Shown piece by piece: positions 1 to 5,805 of a stretch of 7,454 nucleotides of DNA (position 1 is its first letter; each line of letters starts with the position of its first letter). The DNA is from Acidimicrobiaceae bacterium. Lineage in GTDB: Bacteria > Actinomycetota > Acidimicrobiia > Acidimicrobiales > UBA8190. Made by a program: the position numbers and the translations under genes. The stretch covers positions 6,939 to 14,392 of the forward strand of contig DMNK01000112.1 in NCBI GenBank assembly GCA_003453695.1. Reading direction: 5' to 3'. Under the pieces are notes generated by a model. The model was not told the DNA's origin. It saw only the letters and a list, made by a program, of their open reading frames with translations, and did not search any database.

Positions 1-1542
1 GGTGCCCCTCGAGCTCTGCTGTCGGTGTACGACAAGACCGGGCTGATCGAGCTCGCCCGAGGGCTCGACGAGCTCGGATGGGAGCTGGTGGCCAGCGGCA
101 ACACCGCCGCCGCCCTGGCCGAGGCGGGCGTCGCCCACCGCGAGGTCGCCGACGTCACCGGAGCGCCCGAGATGCTCGACGGCCGGGTGAAGACGCTCCA
201 TCCCGACATCCACGGCGGCATCCTGGCCGACCGTTCGCAGGCCGGGCACATGGAGGATCTCGAGCGCCGGGGCATCACCCCCATCGACCTCGTCGTGTGC
301 AACCTCTATCCGTTCTCCACGCAGCCGTCGGTCGAGATGATCGACGTGGGCGGCCCCACCATGGTGCGCGCCGCCGCCAAGAACTTCGCCCATGTGGCGG
401 TCGTGGTCGACCCCGCCGAGTACGCCACGGTGCTCGAGGAGCTGCGCACCTCAGGGGCGCTGTCGGACGCCACCCGCCGGCGCCTCGCCCACGCCGCCTT
501 CGCCCACACCGCCGCCTACGACGCCGCGGTGACGGCCTGGCTGGCCGCCGACGCCCCCACCGCATCGGGCGCGCCGGCGCACGACGTGCTGCCCACCGAG
601 CTCGAGCTGCGCCTCGAGCGATCCGGGGAGCTCCTGCGCTACGGCGAGAACCCCCATCAGCGCGGCGCCCGCTACCGCCGGAGCGGCGAGCCCAGCTGGC
701 TCGACGGCGTCGTCCAGCACGGTGGCACGGCGCTGTCGTACCTGAACCTCTTCGACACCGACGCCGCCTGGCGGCTCGTCCACGAGCTGGGCGCGCCGGG
801 CGAGGCGGCAGCCGTCATCATCAAGCACGCCAATCCGTGCGGGGCGGCCCGGGCCGCCGCCCTGGCCGAGGCCTACCGCATGGCCCTCGACGGCGACCCC
901 GTGTCCGCCTTCGGTGGGGTGGTGGCGCTGGGCGGAGCGTGCACCGCCGAGGTGGCCCGAGCCGTGTCGGACGGCCCGCAGGCCGACGTCGTCGTGGCCG
1001 GCTCGTGGGAACCGGAGGCGATCGAGGTGCTGCGGGCCCGCCGCAAGGCCACCCGCCTGCTCGAGGCACCGCCCTACGCGGGCGCCACCGTGGAGGTGCG
1101 CAGCATCGGCCCCGGCTTCCTGGTGCAGGAGGCCGACCACTTCGGCACGTCCCGGAGCGACTGGTCGGTGCCGACCAAGGCCGTCCCCACCGAGGAGCAG
1201 TGGCGCGACGCCGAGCTGGCCTGGATCGTGTGCGCCCGCACCTCTTCCAACGCCATCGTGCTGTCCCAAGGCGGCCAGGCTCTCGGGGTGGGCGCCGGGC
1301 AGCAGAGCCGGGTGGAGGCCGCCACCATCGCCGTGAGAAAGGCGGGGAAGCGGGCAGCGGGTGCGGTGGCGGCGAGCGACGCATTCTTCCCGTTCCGCGA
1401 CGGCCTCGACGTGCTGGGCGATGCCGGCGTGGCGGTCGTCATCCAACCCGGTGGGTCTGTGCGCGACGAGGAGATGGTGACGGTGGCCGACGAGCGGGGC
1501 CTGGCCATGGTCATGACCGGCGAGCGCCACTTCCGGCATTGA
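1..1542 (+). CDS. purH: Bifunctional AICAR formyltransferase / IMP cyclohydrolase PurH (5' partial)
   Basis: Carries out the last two steps of de novo purine synthesis in the cytoplasm: formylation of AICAR with 10-formyl-THF, then ring closure to IMP. The frame is open from base 1. The residues before the first GTG (position 25) read RALLS and match the family N-terminus (RALLSVxDKTG), so the true start lies a few codons outside the window and GTG 25 is not the start. Numbering visible residues from base 1, the cyclohydrolase (MGS-like) domain covers about 1-130 with K64-T65 (KTLHP), Y103 (NLYPF), D115 (IDVGGP) and K127 (AAAKN). The transferase domain follows with RYGENPHQ and the K275-H276 pair in KHANPCG. 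The protein ends with the typical RHFRH. In all, 513 residues are visible, against roughly 520-530 in the family. The loop between NLYPF and IDVGGP is about nine residues shorter than in well-known homologues. The stop overlaps folD, whose product supplies the formyl donor. Confidence 0.97.
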   Translation, partial: GAPRALLSVYDKTGLIELARGLDELGWELVASGNTAAALAEAGVAHREVADVTGAPEMLDGRVKTLHPDIHGGILADRSQAGHMEDLERRGITPIDLVVCNLYPFSTQPSVEMIDVGGPTMVRAAAKNFAHVAVVVDPAEYATVLEELRTSGALSDATRRRLAHAAFAHTAAYDAAVTAWLAADAPTASGAPAHDVLPTELELRLERSGELLRYGENPHQRGARYRRSGEPSWLDGVVQHGGTALSYLNLFDTDAAWRLVHELGAPGEAAAVIIKHANPCGAARAAALAEAYRMALDGDPVSAFGGVVALGGACTAEVARAVSDGPQADVVVAGSWEPEAIEVLRARRKATRLLEAPPYAGATVEVRSIGPGFLVQEADHFGTSRSDWSVPTKAVPTEEQWRDAELAWIVCARTSSNAIVLSQGGQALGVGAGQQSRVEAATIAVRKAGKRAAGAVAASDAFFPFRDGLDVLGDAGVAVVIQPGGSVRDEEMVTVADERGLAMVMTGERHFRH

Positions 1543-2393
1543 CGGCGCGCCTTCTCGACGGCGAGGCCCTGGCGGCGCGCATCCGCGCCGATGTGGCCGA
1601 GCGGGTGGCGCGTCTGGCCGAGCGCGGCATCACGGTGGGGCTGGGCACCATCCTGGTGGGCGACGACGTCCCGAGCGCCCGGTACGTGGCCATGAAGCAG
1701 GAGGACTGCGCCCAGGTGGGCATGGTCTCGGTCCATGAGCATCTCCCGTCGAGCGTGAGCCAGGGCGACCTCGAGAAGGTGATCGAGCGCTTCAACGCCG
1801 ATCCCGCCGTCGACGCCTTTCTGGTGCAGGTCCCGCTCCCCGCCGGGCTCGACGAGACCGCCGCGCTGCTCAGCGTGGACCCGGCCAAGGACGTGGACGG
1901 CCTGCATCCGGTGAATCTGGGCCTGCTCGTGATGGGGACCCCCGGGCCCCTGCCGTGCACGCCGGCGGGGATCGTCGAGCTGCTGCGCGCCAACCACGTG
2001 GCCCTCGAGGGCCAACACGTCGTCATCGTGGGACGGGGGCTCACCATCGGCAGGCCCCTGGCGCTGCTCATGTCGATGCGCCCGCCCCGCCCCAACGCCG
2101 CGGTCACGGTGGTCCACACCGGGGTGCCCGATCTGGCCGACTACGTGCGCCAGGCCGACGTGTTGGTGGCCGCCGCCGGCCAGGCCGGGCTCATCACCGC
2201 CGACATGGTGAAGCCGGGCGCGGCGGTGGTGGGGGCGGGCACGTCGTGGTCGGGGCGCAGGCTGCTGTCGGACGTGGACGAGGGCGTGGCCGAGGTGGCC
2301 GGCTGGATCACCCCGCGCCTCGGAGGTGTCGGGCCCATGACCCGGGCCATGCTGCTCGTGAACGCCGTGCAGGCAGCCGAGCGCCGGGCCTGA
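1539..2393 (+). CDS. folD: Bifunctional methylenetetrahydrofolate dehydrogenase / methenyltetrahydrofolate cyclohydrolase FolD
   Basis: Cytoplasmic enzyme that oxidises 5,10-methylene-THF to 5,10-methenyl-THF, usually with NADP+, and hydrolyses that to 10-formyl-THF, the cofactor PurH consumes. The predicted protein has 284 residues, within the family norm of about 280-300. The substrate site is intact: Y49 and K53 (YVAMK), Q97 (VQVPLP), KDVDG at 117-121 and the PCTP motif at 139-142. The Rossmann segment reads GRGLTIGRP (165-173), as in actinobacterial FolD. The C-terminus carries GGVGPMT (262-268). Start: TTG 1539 overlaps the purH stop as TTGA. Translation from there gives the expected family N-terminus (xARLLDGEALA) and no better start lies nearby. 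The frame stays open far upstream through purH only by chance, so a longer call would be wrong. There is no clear Shine-Dalgarno sequence, which suggests translational coupling to purH. Oddities: the usual IDVG is VGAG (231-234), GDV is SDV, and TPVPGG is TPRLGG. Confidence 0.95.
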   Translation: MTARLLDGEALAARIRADVAERVARLAERGITVGLGTILVGDDVPSARYVAMKQEDCAQVGMVSVHEHLPSSVSQGDLEKVIERFNADPAVDAFLVQVPLPAGLDETAALLSVDPAKDVDGLHPVNLGLLVMGTPGPLPCTPAGIVELLRANHVALEGQHVVIVGRGLTIGRPLALLMSMRPPRPNAAVTVVHTGVPDLADYVRQADVLVAAAGQAGLITADMVKPGAAVVGAGTSWSGRRLLSDVDEGVAEVAGWITPRLGGVGPMTRAMLLVNAVQAAERRA

Positions 2394-2431
2394 CCCTCAG
2401 CCCCTCGGAAGGCCGGCCGGTCTCGGTGGGC

Positions 2432-2447
2432 GGGGCCGCACGGCCCT
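2432..2447. terminator. Hairpin at folD / lipoprotein convergent junction
   Basis: GGGCC (2433-2437) pairs with GGCCC (2442-2446) around the four-base loop GCAC (2438-2441), with a possible extra G-T pair outside at 2432/2447. It lies 38 bases past the folD stop and abuts the stop codon of the convergent lipoprotein gene. A neighbouring GGCCGGCC palindrome at 2411-2418 adds to the local secondary structure. No T-tract follows on either strand, so this is a candidate transcription end or mRNA-stabilising hairpin and not a textbook intrinsic terminator. Confidence 0.35.
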
Positions 2448-3475
2448 CACCCCGGCGTCACCGGGACCGTGGTCGGCACCAGCTCCACCCAGGTGGTCCC
2501 GTTGGCCAGGGCGATGTCCTGGCCTGACCCGTCCAGGTACCGGGTGTTCTCGTGCAGCGACGGCCTGCTCCACGTGCCCTTGACCGCCATGCCGTCCCGG
2601 AAGACCTCTGCGGAGCCTGAGCCGGTCAGCGTCACCAGGTTCTCGTGCACGCCCGAGGCGTCCTCGACATAGGGGCTGGGGAAGACCTCGACCTTCATGA
2701 CGACGACGTTGGCGGCGGCGATCTGGCCACCCTCGGCCGTGGCCGCCGCCTGGCCGTTCGAGTACGAGCGCAGCCACGCACGGGCCCCCGAGTCCCAGCG
2801 CCATGTCACGTCCGACGCCGGATAGGCGATGTGCACGCTCGCCGACGGCGCTGCGCCCGAGGACACCGGCCCGTAGCCGAACACCGGGGCGGGCGGGCCG
2901 GCCGACGACGGGTCCTTCGACGCCGCGTCGTACAGGGCGCGCGTCGAGGTGGCCAGGTTGTGTGGCGAGGGGCGAGCGGCATCCCGCAAGTAGGCACCGG
3001 GGGCGCGGCCCACGCCCACGTCGACGAGGGAAGACGACCGGACTGCCGCCACAGCGGGGTCGATGCCGCCCGAATAGGCGAAGAGCGGATGTTCGCCGAA
3101 CTGCCTGACGATGTCCGGGTCGACGATGCGCGCCGAGCGGACGGGCTCGATCCGGGTGCTGTCCCGGCACTGGTAGACGACGACGAAGCGGGTGATGCCG
3201 CCCTCGACGGGCTCCTCGTACACCACGTCGGCGTCACCGAGGCCGTACTGGGGCCGGGCCACGGGCAGGTTCTCGACCTTCACGGCCAGAGCCGGGCGGC
3301 TGGGTACCGATCCTCCCGGGGGTGCCAGGTCGGTGAGGGGGCACCGCTCCGCCTGACCCGTGGTGCCCGGCGCGCTGCACCCGGCGAGGAGCAGCCCCAA
3401 CGCGGCGAGCGACAGGGCAGCGGCCGTGCCCGCACGCCCCCTGGCCGAGCCTTGGACGAGCACGCTCCAGCCCAC
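2447..3475 (-). CDS. DUF3048 (YerB-like) lipoprotein
   Basis: A 342-residue predicted lipoprotein of unknown function, anchored outside the cytoplasmic membrane. The signal peptide has basic residues at R12 and R14, a hydrophobic stretch at about 17-31 and a lipobox LAGC ending at C33. The mature protein matches the DUF3048 pattern known from Bacillus YerB: LAVKVEN, ARPQYGL, DADVVYE, EGGITRF and PVRSAR between about 63 and 116, then PHNL at 171-174. A probable C-terminal DUF3048 domain spans about 215-335 (NVVVMKVEV; ending GTTWVELVP). Start: GTG at 3475 has GAGG eight bases upstream, and an in-frame TAA lies further upstream with no other start codon between, so it is the first usable start. 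A GTG five codons in is possible but less well supported. The gene stands alone, convergent with folD and divergent from metF, so a tie to folate metabolism is not implied. I recognise the family but not a biochemical activity. Confidence 0.88.
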   Translation of the reverse strand: MGWSVLVQGSARGRAGTAAALSLAALGLLLAGCSAPGTTGQAERCPLTDLAPPGGSVPSRPALAVKVENLPVARPQYGLGDADVVYEEPVEGGITRFVVVYQCRDSTRIEPVRSARIVDPDIVRQFGEHPLFAYSGGIDPAVAAVRSSSLVDVGVGRAPGAYLRDAARPSPHNLATSTRALYDAASKDPSSAGPPAPVFGYGPVSSGAAPSASVHIAYPASDVTWRWDSGARAWLRSYSNGQAAATAEGGQIAAANVVVMKVEVFPSPYVEDASGVHENLVTLTGSGSAEVFRDGMAVKGTWSRPSLHENTRYLDGSGQDIALANGTTWVELVPTTVPVTPG

Positions 3476-3484
3476 GTGGTGTCC

Positions 3485-3502
3485 CTCGTCGATCTCGTCG
3501 AT
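3485..3502. repeat. Two tandem copies of a 9-bp unit in the lipoprotein leader
   Basis: The unit CTCGTCGAT occurs twice head to tail (3485-3493 and 3494-3502), followed by a degenerate partial copy (3503-3510, CTCGCGAT). On the minus strand this is ATCGACGAG repeated just upstream of the ribosome binding site of the DUF3048 gene, so it would lie in its 5' untranslated leader. It may be an operator or may be replication slippage with no function. Confidence 0.5.
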
Positions 3503-3520
3503 CTCGCGATCCGAAAGGCA

Positions 3521-3526
3521 ACGTTA
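3521..3526 (-). promoter_or_regulatory. Possible -10 element for the DUF3048 lipoprotein gene
   Basis: On the minus strand the hexamer TAACGT fits the TAnnnT -10 pattern and would give a leader of roughly 38 bases before the GTG at 3475, compatible with the Shine-Dalgarno sequence seen there. I see no recognisable -35 hexamer about 17 bases upstream, so the call is weak. Confidence 0.25.
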
Positions 3527-3572
3527 CCGAGATGCGCCATACCCAGAGAGAGGGGCCAGGGCCACCGGTCGG

Positions 3573-3578
3573 TAGGAT
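3573..3578 (+). promoter_or_regulatory. Putative -10 element (TAGGAT) for metF
   Basis: TAGGAT matches TAnnnT and ends nine bases before the ATG at 3588, so transcription would begin at or within a few bases of the start codon, as in leaderless actinobacterial mRNAs. The same bases contain AGGA (3574-3577), ten bases from the ATG, which could instead act as a weak ribosome binding site, so this site is ambiguous on its own. The related hexamers before icd and mdh strengthen the promoter reading. No -35 hexamer is evident. Confidence 0.45.
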
Positions 3579-3587
3579 TTGTCGGCC

Positions 3588-4499
3588 ATGGCCCGGATCT
3601 CCGACCTGCTGGCCGGCGGCCGCACCTATTCATTCGAGTTCTTCCCGCCCAAGGACGAGGCCGAGCGGGCCACCTTGGTGCGCACGCTGCGCGACCTGGA
3701 GCCGCTGGCCCCTTCGTTCGTCTCGGTCACCTACCGGGGCGGGCGGGAGTCCCGCCAGCGCACCTACGACCTGGTCACCGGCATCCTCCGCACCACGACC
3801 ATCACCCCCATGGCCCACCTGGTGTGCGTGGCCCACACCCGACTGGAGCTGGCCGAGATCCTGCTGTCGCTGCGCCAGGGGGGCATCGAGAACCTGATGG
3901 CCCTGGGCGGCGACCCGCCCACCGACCCGGCTGCCGGCCCGGGCGAGCTGCTCCATGCCATGGAGCTGGTCGAGCTGGCCCGGGCCATCGGGGGCTTCTC
4001 CATCGGTGTGGCCGCCCACCCCGCCGGCCATCCCCTGTCGCCCGACATGGCCAGCGACCGCCGCTGGCTCGCGGCCAAGATGGCGCTCGCCGACTTCGCC
4101 GTGACCCAATTCTTCTTCGAGCCCGGTGAGTACTCGGGCTTGGTCGAGGACCTCGCCGCCCTCGACGAGCACAAGCCGGTGCTGCCCGGCATCATGCCGG
4201 TCACCTCGCTCAGGTCGGTGCCCCGCATGGCCCAGATGGGCGCGGCGGTCCCGGCGTGGATGGTGGAGCGCCTGGAGGCGGCCGATGCCGCCGGTGGCGA
4301 CGAAGCCGTGCGCAAGGAGGGCATCGAGCTCGCCTGTGAGCTGTGCCGGGCCGTCCTCGACACCGGGGCGCCCGGGCTGCACTTCTACACGCTCAACCGC
4401 TCCACGGCGACGCGCGAGATCTACAGCTCCCTCGGCCTCGGTCCGGCACCGGCGCCCAGCGCCGCTGCTCCCGGAGGGGCCATCGGCGCCGCCCAGTAG
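3588..4499 (+). CDS. metF: Methylenetetrahydrofolate reductase (MetF family), atypical flavin site
   Basis: Reduces 5,10-methylene-THF to 5-methyl-THF, the methyl donor for methionine synthesis; a cytoplasmic TIM-barrel enzyme. The product has 303 residues, the usual size of bacterial single-domain MetF. Family motifs in order: SFEFFPPK (15-22) with catalytic Glu17 (E. coli E28), SVTY (46-49), GGDPP with Asp109 (E. coli D120), TQFFF with Gln174 (E. coli Q183), LPGIMPVTS (199-207) and GLHFYTLNR (263-271). Several positions that contact FAD in E. coli MetF differ: R118 becomes G107, Y152 becomes H144, N168 becomes W160 and R171 becomes A163. The DAGA segment is missing and one residue shorter. 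The last 20 residues are Ala/Pro-rich. Start: ATG 3588 was preferred to TTG 3579, since TTG lies only one base after the AGGA and directly abuts the TAGGAT hexamer. The icd start lies ten bases after the stop, so cotranscription is possible. Confidence 0.9.
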   Translation: MARISDLLAGGRTYSFEFFPPKDEAERATLVRTLRDLEPLAPSFVSVTYRGGRESRQRTYDLVTGILRTTTITPMAHLVCVAHTRLELAEILLSLRQGGIENLMALGGDPPTDPAAGPGELLHAMELVELARAIGGFSIGVAAHPAGHPLSPDMASDRRWLAAKMALADFAVTQFFFEPGEYSGLVEDLAALDEHKPVLPGIMPVTSLRSVPRMAQMGAAVPAWMVERLEAADAAGGDEAVRKEGIELACELCRAVLDTGAPGLHFYTLNRSTATREIYSSLGLGPAPAPSAAAPGGAIGAAQ

Positions 4500-4502
4500 G
4501 CT
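4497..4502 (+). promoter_or_regulatory. Putative -10 element (TAGGCT) for icd, overlapping the metF stop
   Basis: TAGGCT fits TAnnnT and lies seven bases before the icd ATG at 4510. Its first three bases are the metF stop codon. No Shine-Dalgarno sequence lies between the metF stop and the icd start; the nearest purine run, GGAGGGG (4473-4479), is about 30 bases away inside metF. Leaderless transcription of icd is therefore plausible in addition to read-through from metF. No -35 hexamer is recognisable. Confidence 0.45.
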
Positions 4503-4509
4503 CGCCGGC

Positions 4510-5706
4510 ATGCCCGAGCGCATCACGTTGGGAGACGACGGCTCGCTTGAGGTGCCCGACGAGCCGATCATCCCCTTCATCGAGGGGGACGGCACCGGTG
4601 TCGACATCTGGCCCGCATCCAAGCTGGTCTTCGACGCAGCGGCTGCCAAGCACGGAAAGCGCGTGGCGTGGAAGGAGGTGCTGGCGGGGGAGAAGGCCTT
4701 CAAGGAGACGGGCGACTGGCTGCCGGACAAGACGGTCGAGGCGTTCCGGGACCACTTGATCGGCATCAAGGGGCCGCTCACCACGCCCGTCGGCGGGGGC
4801 ATCCGCTCGCTCAACGTGGCGCTGCGCCAGATCCTCGACCTCTACGTGTGCCTGCGCCCGGTGCGCTGGTTCACCGGCGTCCCCTCTCCCGTCCGCCACC
4901 CCGAGAAGGTGGACGTGGTCATCTTCCGGGAGAACACCGAAGACGTCTACGCCGGGCTCGAGGTGGAGGCGGACACGCCCGAGGCGGGCCGTCTGGCCGC
5001 CTTCCTGCGCGACGAGATGGGCTGGGAGATCAGGCCCCACTCGGGGATCGGCATCAAGCCCGTCTCGGAGGCGGGGTCGAAACGACTCATCCGCGCCGCC
5101 ATCGAGTACGCCTTGCGCCACGGGCGCAGCAGTGTGACGCTCGTGCACAAGGGCAACATCCAGAAGTTCACCGAGGGCGCCTTCCGCAAGTGGGGATACG
5201 AGCTCGTGCGTGAGGAGTTCGCCGACGTGGCGGTGGGCTGGGACGACTGCGACGGCAAGCCCGGCGACAAGCTCCTCGTCAAGGACAACATCGCCGACAT
5301 CACCCTGCAGCAGGTGCTGACCCGACCCGAGGACTTCGACGTCGTCGCCACCACCAACCTGAACGGCGACTATCTGTCCGACGCGCTGGCCGCCCAGGTG
5401 GGCGGGATCGGGATCGCCCCGGGCGGCAACATCAACTACGTCACCGGGCACGGCGTGTTCGAAGCCACCCACGGGACCGCCCCCAAGTACGCCGGGCTCG
5501 ACAAGGTGAACCCCGGCTCGGTGATCCTCTCCGGGGTGCTCATGTTCGAGCACCTGGGCTGGACCGAGGTGGCCGCCGACATCGTGCGGGCCCTCGAGGC
5601 CACCATCGCCGACAAGGTCGTGACCTACGACTTCGCCCGCCTCACCGAGGGGGCGCACGAGGTGAAGACGTCGGAATTCGCCGCCGCCGTCGTCGAGCGC
5701 CTCTAG
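4510..5706 (+). CDS. icd: NADP-dependent isocitrate dehydrogenase, type I homodimeric
   Basis: Oxidatively decarboxylates isocitrate to 2-oxoglutarate with NADP+, a TCA cycle step and NADPH source, in the cytoplasm. The product has 398 residues and is collinear with E. coli Icd (416). Isocitrate site: Ser100 (E. coli S113), R106, R116, R140 and Y147, with K214 in VHKGN. Metal-binding aspartates are D259, D287 and D291. Coenzyme specificity residues match the NADP class: K326-Y327 (TAPKYAG), V333, Y373 and R377 (VTYDFAR), equivalent to E. coli K344, Y345, V351, Y391 and R395. Ser100 is the residue that AceK phosphorylates in enteric bacteria, but no aceK is present here. Start: ATG 4510 gives the expected short N-terminal extension before the [10 protein letters not shown] core. 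The longer in-frame opening inside metF is a chance reading. It follows metF by ten bases and precedes mdh by 99. Confidence 0.96.
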   Translation: MPERITLGDDGSLEVPDEPIIPFIEGDGTGVDIWPASKLVFDAAAAKHGKRVAWKEVLAGEKAFKETGDWLPDKTVEAFRDHLIGIKGPLTTPVGGGIRSLNVALRQILDLYVCLRPVRWFTGVPSPVRHPEKVDVVIFRENTEDVYAGLEVEADTPEAGRLAAFLRDEMGWEIRPHSGIGIKPVSEAGSKRLIRAAIEYALRHGRSSVTLVHKGNIQKFTEGAFRKWGYELVREEFADVAVGWDDCDGKPGDKLLVKDNIADITLQQVLTRPEDFDVVATTNLNGDYLSDALAAQVGGIGIAPGGNINYVTGHGVFEATHGTAPKYAGLDKVNPGSVILSGVLMFEHLGWTEVAADIVRALEATIADKVVTYDFARLTEGAHEVKTSEFAAAVVERL

Positions 5707-5738
5707 CGGGGAACCCTCCTAGGGATCAGCCTGCTCGG

Positions 5739-5750
5739 GCCACGAGTGGC
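5739..5750. other. Short inverted repeat in the icd-mdh gap
   Basis: GCCA (5739-5742) pairs with TGGC (5747-5750) around CGAG. A second small stem, CCCT (5714-5717) with AGGG (5721-5724), lies closer to the icd stop and is centred on the palindrome CCTAGG. Both are short, neither is followed by a T-tract, and I assign no function with confidence. The rest of the 99-base gap, apart from the mdh -10 hexamer, shows no structure I can interpret. Confidence 0.2.
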
Positions 5751-5793
5751 GCCGGAGCCGGCCGCAGGTCTGGCCGCGTCGCAGGGGCACCGG

Positions 5794-5799
5794 TAGCCT
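5794..5799 (+). promoter_or_regulatory. Putative -10 element (TAGCCT) for mdh
   Basis: TAGCCT fits TAnnnT, is preceded by CCGG, and ends six bases before the ATG at 5806. The bases between it and the ATG are pyrimidine-rich and hold no Shine-Dalgarno sequence, so a leaderless transcript is the simplest reading. It resembles the hexamers before metF (TAGGAT, also preceded by CGG) and icd (TAGGCT). No -35 hexamer is recognisable. Confidence 0.5.
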
Positions 5800-5805
5800 C
5801 CGGCC

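Noticed and set aside
78..1538. Long open frame upstream of and continuous with folD
   Set aside because: It reads through purH in another frame and gives Arg/Gly/Pro/His-rich sequence typical of GC-rich shadow frames. Only the part from TTG 1539 matches FolD.
451..1539. 362-codon open frame antisense to purH
   Set aside because: Arg/Gly/His-rich, low-information translation on the strand opposite an unambiguous purH; explained by scarcity of stop codons at high GC.
3472..3479. CCACGTGG palindrome over the lipoprotein start codon
   Set aside because: An 8-bp palindrome is expected by chance at this composition and there is no second copy or context to support an operator.
3476..3587. Riboswitch (THF, SAM or cobalamin type) in the lipoprotein-metF gap
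   Set aside because: The gap is only 112 bases, I see none of the conserved core elements, and a leaderless metF transcript would leave no room for one.
2645..4129. 494-codon plus-strand open frame across the lipoprotein gene and metF
   Set aside because: It overlaps two recognisable genes in wrong frames, crosses their divergent promoter region, and has shadow-like composition.
4126..4509. In-frame upstream extension of icd into metF
   Set aside because: It would overlap conserved metF coding sequence. The ATG at 4510 gives the family-length N-terminus and has a promoter-like hexamer just upstream.
3630..4814. Long antisense frames under metF and icd (also 4393-5658)
   Set aside because: No recognisable motifs, His/Arg/Gly-rich, and fully opposite to conserved enzymes.
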